Of a DNA stretch of 64,000 bases, positions 34,117-43,187 are shown piece after piece. The stretch is from Actinacidiphila guanduensis. Its GTDB lineage: Bacteria; Actinomycetota; Actinomycetes; Streptomycetales; Streptomycetaceae. Each line of letters starts with the position of its first letter. Position 1 is the first letter of the stretch. The position numbers were made by a program, and so were the translations under genes. The DNA lies in contig NZ_FNIE01000005.1 of the NCBI RefSeq assembly GCF_900103985.1, positions 1 to 64,000 of the forward strand. Reading direction: 5' to 3'. Below the pieces are notes generated by a model. That model made no database searches. It was not told where the DNA came from and saw only the letters and a list, made by a program, of their open reading frames with translations.

Positions 34117-35358
34117 GTGACGACGGCACGTTCGTGGTGGCGGCGCGGCGACAACGGGCGTGCGGAGGCGCAGGCCGCGAAGGACGCGGCCGCCCAGGCG
34201 TTCTACGAGCTGGACACCGCCCAGCGCGAGCTGGAGATCGCCATCGAGACGATCTCCGCCGTCGACAGCACCCCCGAGGCCCGCCGCGCCCTGGAGGGCT
34301 TCCGCGCCCTCGGCGAGAAGATCGACCGGGTCAGCGCCGCCTACATCACCACCGTGGACGCCCACGACCTGGACCGCGACGGCCTGGAGCACGGCGAGGC
34401 GTCCCGCGCCCGCGGCGAGCTGACCCGCGCCAAGGACGAGCTGGTCAACACCCGTACCGAGCTGGAGCGCTTCCAGGCGGGCCTGGCCCCGCTGCTGGGC
34501 AAGGCCGAGACGCAGCTGGCCCGGCTCGCCCCGGCCCGCGAGCGCGCCAAGCAGTCGCTGCTCGCGGCGAGCCAGGCGCTGGACACCGTGCGCGCCGCCG
34601 GGCTCAAGGCCGACGACCTCGCGGCCCGTCTGGCCGCCCTCGGCCCCGAGCTCACCAAGCTCAATGAGGGCGCGAGCAAGCACGGCGTCCAGGACACCGT
34701 CCGCCGCGCCGACGAGATGCGGCGCACCGCCGACGCGGTGCGGGCCGAGGCCGAGCGGCTGCCGCACCAGGCCGAGGAGATCGACAAGCGCCTGGTGTCG
34801 CTGCGCACCCGAGTCCAAGCGCTCGGCACCCGGGCCGAGGGCGTCGCGCCCGTGCTCAGCGAGCTGCGCCGCCGCTTCTCCGCGGCCTGCTGGCAGGACC
34901 TCCAGGCCGTGCCCGACCAGGCCGCGCAGGCCGTGCGGCAGGCCGAGGACGCGCTCGCCGAGGCCCGCAAGGCCCGCGCCGAGCAGCGCTGGGCCGACGC
35001 CACCGCGCGCCTGGCGACCGTACGCGCCCTGATGGACGACGTGGACGGCGCCGTGGCCGCCGCGGGCGACCGGCTGCGGCGGCTCAACGAGGTCAGCAAG
35101 GACCCCAAGGGCGAGGTCGAGCGGACCCGGTTCGCCATCCGTGACGCCCAGCGGCTGGCCATGCAGGGCCGCAGCACGCCCGAGCCGCGCCACGCCCGCC
35201 CGCTGGACGACGCCGTGGCCCGCCTCGACCGCGCCCTGGCCGGCCTCCAGGGCCGCCACCCGGACTACTGGGCCTTCCTCACCGAGACCGCTGCGGTCCG
35301 CGAGACCGCCAACCGCGTCGTCGCCAACATCCGCGAGGACCGGGCAGCCGGCCGCTGA
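34117..35358 (+). CDS. Large coiled-coil protein of unknown function
   Basis: A 413-aa protein, almost wholly helical, with heptad-like Ala/Leu/Glu/Arg patterns from residue 20 to 400 and long gap-free coiled coil. There is no signal peptide or membrane helix. The N-terminus TTARSWWRRGDNGRAEAQ has a small basic/aromatic patch that could touch membrane. GTG 34117 is chosen because GGGGAGAGAG stands 8 nt before it. It resembles streptomycete coiled-coil proteins without assigned function. A cytoskeletal or scaffold role is inference. Confidence 0.75.
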   Translation: MTTARSWWRRGDNGRAEAQAAKDAAAQAFYELDTAQRELEIAIETISAVDSTPEARRALEGFRALGEKIDRVSAAYITTVDAHDLDRDGLEHGEASRARGELTRAKDELVNTRTELERFQAGLAPLLGKAETQLARLAPARERAKQSLLAASQALDTVRAAGLKADDLAARLAALGPELTKLNEGASKHGVQDTVRRADEMRRTADAVRAEAERLPHQAEEIDKRLVSLRTRVQALGTRAEGVAPVLSELRRRFSAACWQDLQAVPDQAAQAVRQAEDALAEARKARAEQRWADATARLATVRALMDDVDGAVAAAGDRLRRLNEVSKDPKGEVERTRFAIRDAQRLAMQGRSTPEPRHARPLDDAVARLDRALAGLQGRHPDYWAFLTETAAVRETANRVVANIREDRAAGR

Positions 35359-35407
35359 CTACGGCTCCGGCCGGGGCCCGCACCACGAGCCGCCTGCCGG
35401 CAAGCCG

Positions 35408-35626
35408 TCAGCCGCAGCAGCCCCCGCCGCAGCAGCCGCCACCGCCGCCCGCGGACTCGGCGGCGCCGCTGCCGGACGCGCCGGCACCGACCGAGACCGT
35501 GGAGAGCAGCTTCACCGTGTCCGCGTGGCCGCGCGGGCAGGGGGCGGGAGCGTCGGACTGGGACATGGGGCGGCGCAGCTCGAAGGTGTAGCCGCACGCC
35601 TTGCAGCGGTATTCGTAACGAGGCAT
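35408..35626 (-). CDS. FmdB-family zinc-ribbon protein
   Basis: A 72-aa protein. The zinc ribbon is MPRYEYRCKACGYTFELRR (CxxC) with a second half CPRGH, where the usual second CxxC is reduced to C-x2-H-like spacing. The tail is Gly-rich and ends in two CC pairs (GGCCGGGCCG). FmdB-type proteins are small regulators of unclear role. ATG 35626 has TAAAGT ending 6 nt upstream, a leaderless pattern. Confidence 0.82.
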   Translation of the reverse strand: MPRYEYRCKACGYTFELRRPMSQSDAPAPCPRGHADTVKLLSTVSVGAGASGSGAAESAGGGGGCCGGGCCG

Positions 35627-35731
35627 GCGCTCACTTTAGCCCGCCGCATCGCCCCTTCCGCGGTTGTCCACAGGCCACTCGGGTGGAGCGGTACGGAACC
35701 GCCCGCGGCGGCTGCGGATCGGGCCGGACCG

Positions 35732-35760
35732 GGGGCTGGCCAGGGGCTGGCCAGGGGCTG
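35732..35760 (+). repeat. Short tandem repeat in a gene-free stretch
   Basis: The 342-bp gap 35627-35968 holds no credible gene. It has 2.6 copies of the 11-mer GGGGCTGGCCA at 35732-35760, then loose repeats of GGGCTG/GGGCCGGAAC-like words to about 35880. These look like slippage products. TTGTCCACAG-like words near 35664 and 35904 resemble DnaA-box-related sequence but are too few to mean an origin. Confidence 0.5.
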
Positions 35761-35968
35761 AACCGGGGCGGGAACAGGGCTGTGCCCGGGCTGGACCAGG
35801 GTCGGGTCCGGGCAGTTCCGGGGCCGGAACAGAGCTGTCTCCCGGCCGGGCCAGGGCCGTTCCAGGGGACGGTACCGGCCTGCGACGAGCGCTGGCGCGG
35901 AGTTGTCCACAGCCTTGGCAGGCGTCCCGGCGGACGTGCTACCGCCGGGGCTGACCTGCTGTGCAGCG

Positions 35969-36628
35969 CTACCTCCGCCGGGCCAGCGTCGTCCCGTCCG
36001 CCACCGTCAGCAGCACGTCGTCCACGCGGTCGTCCGCCCGCACGTGATCGTTGAACGCACGGATCGCCGCCGCGCCCCCGCCCGCGGCAGGGTCCGTGAC
36101 CTCACCGTGGAAGAGCGTGTTGTCCACGACGAGGAGCCCGCCGGGGTTCATCCGCGGCACCAGCTCCTCCCAGTAGTCGATGTAGGAGCCCTTGTCGGCG
36201 TCGAGGAAGGCCAGGTCGATCCACGGCCCCTCGGGAAGGGCGCGGAGCGTCTCCAGCGCGGGGGCGATCCGCAGGTCGATCCGGTCGGCCACGCCCGCGT
36301 CCGCCCACGCGGCGCGGCCGACCGCGGTCCATTCCTCGGAGACGTCGCAGGCGATGACCCGCCCGCCCTCGGGCAGCGCCTGTGCCATCGAGAGGGTGGA
36401 GAAGCCGGTGAAGGTGCCGATCTCCACGATCTGCCGGGCGCCGGTGAGCCTGACCAGGAAGGAGAGCAGCGGTCCCTGTTCCTCGGCGGTCTGCAGGCCG
36501 GCCACGTCGGCGAGTTCACGGTGGGTGGTGTCCACCAGGGCCCGCTGGGTGGGCGTCAGCGGCGGGTTGTGCGCCAGGACGTAGGCGTAGAGCTCGGGCG
36601 TGAGCTGCGGGTTCTTCGTCTCGTACAC
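35969..36628 (-). CDS. SAM-dependent O-methyltransferase (caffeoyl-CoA/catechol type)
   Basis: A 219-aa class I methyltransferase. The SAM motif is VEIGTFTGFSTLSMA, the catalytic metal-binding Asp is in FLDADKGSYIDYW, and a second metal motif is VVDNTLFHG. These mark the cation-dependent O-methyltransferase family, which methylates catechol-like hydroxyls; the natural substrate is unknown. GTG 36628 follows GGGAGAAG. It is divergent from the kinase gene, from which it is separated by 66 bp. Confidence 0.88.
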   Translation of the reverse strand: MYETKNPQLTPELYAYVLAHNPPLTPTQRALVDTTHRELADVAGLQTAEEQGPLLSFLVRLTGARQIVEIGTFTGFSTLSMAQALPEGGRVIACDVSEEWTAVGRAAWADAGVADRIDLRIAPALETLRALPEGPWIDLAFLDADKGSYIDYWEELVPRMNPGGLLVVDNTLFHGEVTDPAAGGGAAAIRAFNDHVRADDRVDDVLLTVADGTTLARRR

Positions 36629-36694
36629 GGTCTTCTCCCGGTGCGGTGATCCGGACCGGCGGGGCCGTACCGCATTTGGCCCTAGGCTGACCGG

Positions 36695-37318
36695 ATGCTC
36701 GTGGATGACGTGGTCGCTCTGGTGCCCAGCATTCCAGGCCGCCGGGTGCTGCTCGGCCTGGCAGGCGCCCCGGCGGCGGGAAAGTCGACGCTCGCCCGGC
36801 ACCTGGTGACGGAGGTGGACGCCCGGCTCGGCCCCGGCACGGCGGCCTGTGTGCCGATGGACGGGTTCCACCTGTCCAACGCGCAGCTGGACCGGTTGGG
36901 GCTGCGCGACCGCAAGGGCGCGCCCGAGACGTTCGACGTCGACGGGTACGTCCATCTGCTGCGCCGGCTGCGGGCGGCGCGCGAACGGCCCGTCTACGCA
37001 CCGGACTTCGACCGAAGCCTGGACGAGCCCGTGGCCGCGGGCCTCGTCGTGCCGCCCGAGGCGCGGCTGGTGGTCACCGAGGGCAACTACCTCGCCGACG
37101 ACGGCGAGGACTGGGCGGAGGTCCGCGACCTGCTCGACGAACTCTGGTACGTCGAGGCCCCGCGGCACCTGCGCGAGCAGCGCCTGCTGCACCGCCACGT
37201 CATCGGCGGCCGCAGCCAGGAGGAGGCGATGGCCTTCATCGCGGCGAGCGAGCGCCCCAACGCCCTGCGCGCCGAGTCCGGCCGTGCCCACTGCAGCCGC
37301 GTGGTGACCCTGGGCTGA
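36695..37318 (+). CDS. P-loop nucleoside/nucleotide kinase family protein
   Basis: A 207-aa kinase of the pantothenate kinase/uridine kinase/FrcK-like group. The Walker A motif is GAPAAGKST (residues 24-32), followed by VPMDGFHLSNAQL (substrate and Mg2+ region) and VTEGNYLADD (Walker B-like). Annotated relatives phosphorylate sugars or nucleosides; the exact substrate is not evident. ATG 36695 has TAGGCT ending 6 nt upstream, so it is probably leaderless. Confidence 0.82.
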   Translation: MLVDDVVALVPSIPGRRVLLGLAGAPAAGKSTLARHLVTEVDARLGPGTAACVPMDGFHLSNAQLDRLGLRDRKGAPETFDVDGYVHLLRRLRAARERPVYAPDFDRSLDEPVAAGLVVPPEARLVVTEGNYLADDGEDWAEVRDLLDELWYVEAPRHLREQRLLHRHVIGGRSQEEAMAFIAASERPNALRAESGRAHCSRVVTLG

Positions 37319-37354
37319 GGCCCGCCCGGGGCCCAACCGGGGCGGGGCGGGGGT

Positions 37355-37681
37355 TCAGTCCCGGGGAGCCGTCTCCGTGTCGAGCCAGGCGAGGTATTCG
37401 GTGCTGGCATGGGTGATGGGCGCGGCGATGATCTCCGGGGTGTCGTAGGTGTGGGCGGCCTTGATCGCCGCCTCAAGGGCGGGGTAGCGGTCGGCGGGCG
37501 CCTTGAACAGCACGCGCCACTCCTCTTCCTCCTGCAGTTCGCCCTGCCACCAGTAGACCGAGCGGATCGGGCCGTCGATCTGCGCGCAGGCGGCGGCGCG
37601 CTGCCGTACGACCGCGCGGGCCAGGTCGGCCGCGCGGTCGGGGCTGTCGGTCGTGGTCAGGACGGTGATGTGGCCGGGCAC
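37355..37681 (-). CDS. cutA: Divalent cation tolerance protein CutA
   Basis: A 108-aa trimeric PII-like protein. The family core is readable: AACAQIDGPIRSVYWWQGEL, EEEWRVLFKA and HTYDTPEIIAAPI. CutA is linked to copper and divalent metal tolerance. GTG 37681 follows GGAGG at 5-nt spacing. It converges with the kinase gene at 37318 across a 36-bp GC-rich gap. Confidence 0.92.
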   Translation of the reverse strand: MPGHITVLTTTDSPDRAADLARAVVRQRAAACAQIDGPIRSVYWWQGELQEEEEWRVLFKAPADRYPALEAAIKAAHTYDTPEIIAAPITHASTEYLAWLDTETAPRD

Positions 37682-37833
37682 GGGTACCTCCGCGAGGACG
37701 ATGGCCGTCCGAGCGTATCCGCGACGGCACCCCCGGGCTTGGCTTCGCGCCACGGCCGGACCGCCCCGGCGGGACCGCTGCGGGAGGACAGCTGTGACAG
37801 GACAGCTGCGACAGGGCGGTGAAAGCAGGACGG

Positions 37834-37999
37834 CTACGGCAGGACCTGGACCGTGTTGCCGACCGGGCGCTCGCCCCTGGCGTCGGAGATGTGGTTGACC
37901 AGGTCGCCGTCCACGGCCATCGCCGTGGAGCCGCCGCCGTCGAAGTTGAGCGCCTGGGTGGCAGCCGCCGCGGGCCACGCCCGGACCCTGTGGCCATGA
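37834..37999 (-). pseudogene. Remnant of a phosphodiester glycosidase (NAGPA/DUF2233-like) C-terminus
   Basis: Read on the minus strand, the last 40 codons before TAG (37834-37836) give ALNFDGGGSTAMAVDG, a loop and RPVGNTVQVLP. This is the conserved C-terminal active-site region of N-acetylglucosamine-1-phosphodiester glycosidase-like proteins. Upstream of about 37960 the homology stops and no start or domain body exists, so only a fragment survives. Tandem 14-bp repeats (GGACAGCTGYGACA, 37786-37813) follow its end, and the remaining DNA to 38235 has no gene. Confidence 0.7.
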
Positions 38000-38235
38000 A
38001 CGGGCTCTGAACGTCGGGCGCGGAGCGGGAGTTGCCCCCGGGGTGCCCGAGGCGCGCGGCCCGGTCGGGGTCGTGTGCGGCAGAGCGCGGCTCAACCGGG
38101 CGGAGGGGCGCACGGATTGGCGCCGGGGTGCGCTGGTGCGCCTGGCCTCTGCGGGTTTGGGCCGATCATTACCCGAATGGGTGAACGGAGGGTGTAGGCG
38201 GCGGTTCGCGGGGAAACGGTGCGAACCATGGAGGC

Positions 38236-39399
38236 GTGACCACAGCAAGGGGGAGGCTCGCCCGCATGGGCGCGGCGCTCGTCGTGGTGATGGCAGCGGC
38301 GTCCTGGGGGCTGGGCGGCGGGTACGCCGCTGCCGCCGCCCGGCACCACTGCCACGACGCCATACGCGTGCCACGCGCCTGCACGAGCTCCGATCCACCG
38401 TTGGGGCCCGGCAGTTCGCCTGCCGCGCGCCCCCCGCAACCCGTCCTGTCCCCGCCACCATTCGCCCGTACGCCGTCGCGCGCGCCGAACAAGCCGTCTG
38501 TGCGCGGGAGTTCGGCACCGGAGACGAGTTCGCCGCCGATGCGGCATCCGACGCCGGTTACGCAGACGGATCGGGAGCCGCGTGCGCACCCGAGCAGCGA
38601 GCCGAAGCCGCTTCCGAAGCCGCACGCGAGCAGCCGTCCCGAGGGGGACTCGTCCCGGACTCTGCCGGAAGGCGCGCGTTCCGAGCGGCACCCGGAACCG
38701 AAGCCGCACGCGAGCAGCCCGCAAAAGGCGGACCCGGCGTGGACTGCGCCGGAAGGTGCGCAATCCGAGCCGAAACCGAAGCCGCCGGCGCACGTTCATC
38801 CGAAGCCGCGCGCCACGCCGCGCCCGCACCCGCACCGGCACCCGTGGCCGCCGCTGTGCGGCTGGTGGTGGCCCTGGGCATCCGACCCGCACTGGCCGTT
38901 CGGCGGCAGCGGCGGGCACGGCCACGCTCAACCCCCGGACAAGCAGCTGCCGTTCTGGGCCCGGCCGTGCCACCCGCACAGGAAGCCGCCCCCACCGCCA
39001 CCTCCGCCCCCACCTCCACCGCCCCCGCCCAGCACCCCGACACCCGAGCCGACCCACAGCCACCTGCCGCCGACCAAGCCCCCGACCACCCCGAAACCCA
39101 AGCCCGTTCGCACCCCCGCACCCCGACTCGCCCCCGTCCAGGCACCACCACCCATCGCACCGCCCACCACGCCGCCGCCCACCCGGCCGCCGCGGGCCGA
39201 GCCGGCGCCCAAGCCCCGCTCCACACCCGCGCCTTCGCCGACGGCGACCGTGTGGAAGGCCGCGGCGCCGCAACCCGTGGACAGGCCCGCGCAGCACCGG
39301 CGCAGCCCCGTCACCACGATGCTGCTCACCGCCGTGCCCGCACTGCTCGCCGTGGCGGTGCTGCGGCCCGGCTCGTCCACCTATCGCAGGAACCGCTGA
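38236..39399 (+). CDS. Exported proline-rich protein with C-terminal membrane anchor
   Basis: A 387-aa protein. An Arg-bearing n-region and hydrophobic core (MGAALVVVMAAASWGLGGG) form a signal peptide. A Pro/Ser/His/Lys-rich disordered body follows, with two repeats around PKPHASS...PEGA.SE, a WPPLCGWWWPWASDPHWPF aromatic patch, a run of 15 prolines and a C-terminal hydrophobic helix ending in YRRNR. It looks like a cell-wall-spanning stalk. GTG 38236 supplies the basic n-region; ATG 38266 has the better ribosome binding site. The next gene is 22 bp downstream. Function unknown. Confidence 0.72.
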   Translation: MTTARGRLARMGAALVVVMAAASWGLGGGYAAAAARHHCHDAIRVPRACTSSDPPLGPGSSPAARPPQPVLSPPPFARTPSRAPNKPSVRGSSAPETSSPPMRHPTPVTQTDREPRAHPSSEPKPLPKPHASSRPEGDSSRTLPEGARSERHPEPKPHASSPQKADPAWTAPEGAQSEPKPKPPAHVHPKPRATPRPHPHRHPWPPLCGWWWPWASDPHWPFGGSGGHGHAQPPDKQLPFWARPCHPHRKPPPPPPPPPPPPPPPSTPTPEPTHSHLPPTKPPTTPKPKPVRTPAPRLAPVQAPPPIAPPTTPPPTRPPRAEPAPKPRSTPAPSPTATVWKAAAPQPVDRPAQHRRSPVTTMLLTAVPALLAVAVLRPGSSTYRRNR

Positions 39400-39421
39400 C
39401 ATCCGAGGGGGAGTTGACGTT

Positions 39422-40180
39422 ATGTCGCAGTGGCTGGTGCTGATCATCGCCATGGTGGCGGTGTGCGCGGTGGTGATCAGCGTGGTGGTGCTCAGGCAGC
39501 GCCGGATCGCCGCCGATGACGATCCGACCGAGACGCCCGACGTCATCGAGTACATGGTGATGATGATCGGGGTGGTGTACGCGATCGTGCTGGGTCTGGC
39601 GATCGCCGGCGTCTGGGAGGGCAGGGGCGGCGCGCAGGCCGATGTCCTCGCCGAGGCGCAGGCGCTGCACGAGGTGAAGGCCCGCGTGCAGGTCTACCCG
39701 GCGCCGGTGCGCGACCGGGTGCGGGCGGACGTGGACGCGTACGCGCGCTACGTCACCGACCGCGAGTGGCCGTACATGCGTGACCACGGCGAACTCTCGC
39801 CGCAGGGAACGAAGTTGCTCGCCCAGGTGCGCACCGACATCGAGAGCTACGACCCGAAGGACGACCTCGGCCAGCAGGCGTACCAGCCGCTGGTGGACGA
39901 GGTCGCCGCCGCCGACCAGGCCCGGGCCTCGCGCGGGCAGAGCGCCGGCGCCACGATGCCGGGCGTGGTGTGGTTCGGCCTGATCGTGGGCGCGCTGGTG
40001 ACCGTCGGGCTCATCTTCACCCTGCAGATCCGGCGCTCCGCACGGGAGTTGCTGCTCGCCGGGCTCTTCAGCGCGCTGATCGCCTTCCTGCTCTTCCTGA
40101 TCTGGGACCTCGACGCGCCCTTCGGGACCGGTCTGGCGGTGGGCGCGGGCGCGCTGAAGGACATCGTCCTGCGCCAGTGA
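39422..40180 (+). CDS. DUF4239 integral membrane protein
   Basis: A 252-aa protein with two N-terminal helices (residues 4-25 and 43-67), a soluble helical middle (about 70-175) and two C-terminal helices (about 183-225). This is the bestrophin-like topology of DUF4239; channel activity has not been shown for the family to my knowledge. ATG 39422 follows GAGGGGGAG. It is probably co-transcribed with the proline-rich exported protein. A 20-bp perfect hairpin terminates it. Confidence 0.83.
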   Translation: MSQWLVLIIAMVAVCAVVISVVVLRQRRIAADDDPTETPDVIEYMVMMIGVVYAIVLGLAIAGVWEGRGGAQADVLAEAQALHEVKARVQVYPAPVRDRVRADVDAYARYVTDREWPYMRDHGELSPQGTKLLAQVRTDIESYDPKDDLGQQAYQPLVDEVAAADQARASRGQSAGATMPGVVWFGLIVGALVTVGLIFTLQIRRSARELLLAGLFSALIAFLLFLIWDLDAPFGTGLAVGAGALKDIVLRQ

Positions 40181-40197
40181 GGAGAAGCGCGCACGCA

Positions 40198-40243
40198 CAA
40201 GGGCGGCTCCCCCACCCCGGCCCGGGTGGGGGAGCCGCCCTTG
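40198..40243. terminator. Strong bidirectional terminator
   Basis: A 20-bp perfect stem (40198-40217 with 40224-40243, starting CAAGGGCGGC) and a 6-nt loop between the convergent gene ends at 40180 and 40287. It is the strongest hairpin in the window. Confidence 0.85.
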
Positions 40244-40286
40244 GTGAGAACCCCGCGCGGCCCCGGTCAGGGGCGCGCGCGAGCGG

Positions 40287-41702
40287 TCAGCGCCAGTTGG
40301 CCACGTTCACGTTCTCCAGCACGCCCAGCGCGTCCGGCACCAGCACGGCCGCCGAGAAGTACGTGCTCACCAGGTAGCTGATGACGGCCTTCTCGTCGAT
40401 GCCCATGAAGCGGACGTTGAGCCCGGGCTCGTACTCGTCCGGAAGGCCGGTCTGGTTGAGGCCGATCACGCCCTGGTTGTCCTCGCCGGTGCGGATGGCG
40501 ATGATCGAGCTGGTGCGGGCCGGCGAGATCGGGATCTTGTTGCAGCTGAGGATCGGCACCCCGCGCCAGGCCGGCACGGTGGAGCCGAGTACCTCGACCG
40601 GGTCGGGGTAGACGCCCGCGCGCGTCCACTCGCGGCCGATCGCCGCGATCGTCTTCGGGTGGGCGAGCAGGTAGCGGGTGCCGCGGCGGCGGCTGATCAG
40701 CTCGTCCAGGTCGTCCGGCAGCGGCGGCCCCGCGTGCGGCTGGAGCCGCTGCTCGTACTCCGCGTTGTGCAGCAGCCCGAACTCCCGGTTGTTGATCAGC
40801 TCGTGCTCCTGGCGTTCGCGCAACGCCTCGACGGTGAGCTTGAGTTGCTGCTCGGTCTGGTTCATCGGCTCGTTGTAGAGGTCGGCCACCCGGCTGTGCA
40901 CCCGCAGTACCGTCTGGGCGACGCTCAGTTCGTACTCGCGGGGGTTGGCGTCGTAGTCGGCGAAGGTGGCCGGCAGGGCGGGCTCGCCGCTGTGGCCCGA
41001 GGCCAGCTCGATGTCCGCCTCACCGCGCCGGTTCGCCCGCTGCCTGGGCAGGGAGCGCACCGCCTCCAGGTGCCCGCGCAGCGCGTCGGAGACACCGAGC
41101 AGGGACGACAGGGCGGTACGCGGCAGGGCGAGCACCGTGGTGGGGGTGGCCGCCTTCGCGGTGTACTCCCAGGTGCCGTCCCCGTCGAGCAGCGCCTGCT
41201 CGCCGAAGTGGTCGCCGTCGGCCAGGACGCCGAGCCGGGTCGCCTCCCCGTACGGACCCTCGCCGAGCTTTTCGACCTTGCCGTGCGCCACCAGGTAGAC
41301 GGTGTCGGCGCTCTCGCCGGCGTGTGCGATGACCTCGCCCGTGTCGAACTCGCGCTGCACGAACCGGTCGGCGAGCGCGGTGAGCGCCTCGACGTTGCCG
41401 AACGAGCGCAGCGCCGCCAGCTCGCCCAGTTCCTGCGGGATGACCCGGACCTCGGAGCCGGTCTTGACGAACGTCACCCGCCCGTCGCCCACCGCGTAGC
41501 TGAGCCGCCGGTTCACCCGGTAGGTGCCCGAGTTCACCTGCACCCAGGGCAGCACCTTCAGCAGCCACCGCGAGGAGATGCCCTGCATCTGCGGGGCCGA
41601 CTTGGTGGTGGTGGCCAAGGTGCGCGCGGCGGCCGTGTCCAGGCTCGTACGCGCGTCCTGCGGATCGATGTGTGCGGCTTCCTGCCCCGCATCAACCGAC
41701 AT
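40287..41702 (-). CDS. Family 2B encapsulin nanocompartment shell protein with cyclic-nucleotide-binding insertion
   Basis: A 471-aa shell protein. Residues about 1-75 form the N-arm ([26 protein letters not shown]). Residues 85-205 are an inserted CNB domain, with a DHFGEQALL phosphate-binding cassette in which the usual cassette Arg is replaced (WEYTAKA). Residues 230-471 have the HK97-like fold ([31 protein letters not shown]). Family 2B shells usually sit beside terpene cyclase or polyprenyl transferase cargo genes; none is adjacent. ATG 41702 follows GGAAGGA. It is transcribed alone. Confidence 0.9.
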   Translation of the reverse strand: MSVDAGQEAAHIDPQDARTSLDTAAARTLATTTKSAPQMQGISSRWLLKVLPWVQVNSGTYRVNRRLSYAVGDGRVTFVKTGSEVRVIPQELGELAALRSFGNVEALTALADRFVQREFDTGEVIAHAGESADTVYLVAHGKVEKLGEGPYGEATRLGVLADGDHFGEQALLDGDGTWEYTAKAATPTTVLALPRTALSSLLGVSDALRGHLEAVRSLPRQRANRRGEADIELASGHSGEPALPATFADYDANPREYELSVAQTVLRVHSRVADLYNEPMNQTEQQLKLTVEALRERQEHELINNREFGLLHNAEYEQRLQPHAGPPLPDDLDELISRRRGTRYLLAHPKTIAAIGREWTRAGVYPDPVEVLGSTVPAWRGVPILSCNKIPISPARTSSIIAIRTGEDNQGVIGLNQTGLPDEYEPGLNVRFMGIDEKAVISYLVSTYFSAAVLVPDALGVLENVNVANWR

Positions 41703-41950
41703 GTGCCGTCCTTCCCGTCATGGGTGATACGGCCGTCATTCTTTCCGCGGCCCGCGGGGCTGGCTATTGCCGAATCGAGTGAGATTACTTTCCGAAATAC
41801 GGGCAAGCAGCCGGCCCCCGCTCGGGCGCAAGACGGGCCGACGGCTCGCTGACCAGCGGGTACGCGAAAACGGCCCGGCGTGAGGGCCGGACCGCCGTGC
41901 GGAGGAGAAACGATTCGCGAGGGAGGAACCGGGGAGGAAGCAGCGCGTCG

Positions 41951-42637
41951 TCAGAGCGCTTCGACCACGGCGCCGCGCTCCGGCGGCGGGCCCTGCGGCG
42001 GGATCGTCAGCGGCACCGCCGCGTAGGCGGCCCCGGAGGCCAGCACCATGCGGCGCTCGCGGCGGAAGACGTACGCGGCGAACGCGCCGGCCGCCAGCAG
42101 CGCCAGGAAGGACATCAGGGTGCCGAACCAGCTCGCGCCCAGCCAGTGCCCGCCGACCCAGCCGAGGCCCACGCTGTAGGTGGCCCAGCAGACCCCGGCC
42201 AGCGCCGACCAGGGCAGGAACTCGCGCGGCTTGCGGCGGGCGGCGCCCGCGCCCAGGCTCACCACGCTGCGCCCGGCGGGCGCGAAGCGGGCGAGCACCA
42301 CCAGGGCGCCGCCGCCGCGGGCGAGCACCTGGCCGAGCCGTTCGTGAGCGGCGGCCAGCTTCCGGGACCGGGACACCCGGCGGTGGTACCACGCCCCGCC
42401 GCGCCAGGCCAGCCGGTACGCCAGCAGGTCGCCGACGCAGGAGGCCGCGGCCGCACAGAGCAGCAGCACGAGGATGTCGAGCAGGCCGTCGCGGGTGCCG
42501 CGGGAGCCGGTGGTGGCCGCGCTGATCACCAGGACGCCGCTGGGCAGGATCGGCAGGAAGACGTCGAGCAGCACCGACAGGCCCACCAGGATGTAGATCC
42601 ACGGCCATTCGAACAGGACGTCCAGCGTGTGCAGCAA
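41951..42637 (-). CDS. DedA/SNARE-associated family membrane protein
   Basis: A 228-aa membrane protein. It has re-entrant and transmembrane stretches (WIYILVGLSVLLDVFLPILPSGVLVI; LLDILVLLLCAAAASCVGDLLAY), the DedA motif with R in FAPAGRSVVSLGAGA, and two C-terminal helices. DedA proteins help move lipid carriers across the membrane. I prefer the TTG at 42637, which has AGGAGG 5 nt upstream and starts right at the family N-terminus; a TTG at 42694 would add 19 non-conserved residues. Confidence 0.82.
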   Translation of the reverse strand: MLHTLDVLFEWPWIYILVGLSVLLDVFLPILPSGVLVISAATTGSRGTRDGLLDILVLLLCAAAASCVGDLLAYRLAWRGGAWYHRRVSRSRKLAAAHERLGQVLARGGGALVVLARFAPAGRSVVSLGAGAARRKPREFLPWSALAGVCWATYSVGLGWVGGHWLGASWFGTLMSFLALLAAGAFAAYVFRRERRMVLASGAAYAAVPLTIPPQGPPPERGAVVEAL

Positions 42638-42967
42638 CGCCGCCTCCTGCCCTTCGCCGAGTCCTGCCCGAGTGGTGCTTTCGTGGTCCTGCAAGCCCGT
42701 GAGCGAAGGGTCCCGAGCGGATGCAGCGGTGCCTCTTCACGAGCGGCGGATCTTCATCCGCCGTCAGCCGTACAGCGTACGCCAGTACGGGCCCGCGGTT
42801 CCGCCGGGGGCACGTGACGTAAAAGACAATCACGTGCTGGTCACGGCGGGAATACCGGCCGGGAAACAGTTCGGCACAGATGTGGCGGATCATGTGTGCG
42901 CAAGGCCGCCGCGGCGCGGGTGAGCCGGGCCGTCGTGGCGGGCGCGGGATGACGTAGGGTGGTGATC

Positions 42968-43115
42968 AGCAGAAGGGGAGTAGCTCTTCGCCGGACCGTC
43001 GACATACTGCCCGCCCGCCCGTACCCCGCGTACGGCGCCATGGCGGGCCGGCGCCCGGGGGCGGTGCGGATGCCCGCCAGCGAGACCTTCGGCCGCAGTG
43101 TCCTGGACGCTGCCG
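42968..43115 (+). promoter_or_regulatory. yybP-ykoY manganese riboswitch
   Basis: The gene-free stretch 42638-43187 contains the hallmark strings of the yybP-ykoY class: AAGGGGAGTAGC at 42972, then GTCGACATACTGCCC near 43008, and CCAGCGAGACCTTCGGC near 43077. Paired segments lie between them. The class binds Mn2+ and turns on exporters. It sits directly in front of a GDT1-type exporter gene. Ends are approximate. Confidence 0.82.
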
Positions 43116-43187
43116 TGCCGAAGCGACCCCTCGGAAGTCCGTGGTCGGATCGGCGCGGCCGCCCGACCGATCAAGGAACCGACTTCC

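Noticed and set aside
35627-35968. Replication origin or DnaA-box cluster
   Set aside because: Two TTGTCCACAG-like words are too few, and no dnaA or dnaN gene is nearby.
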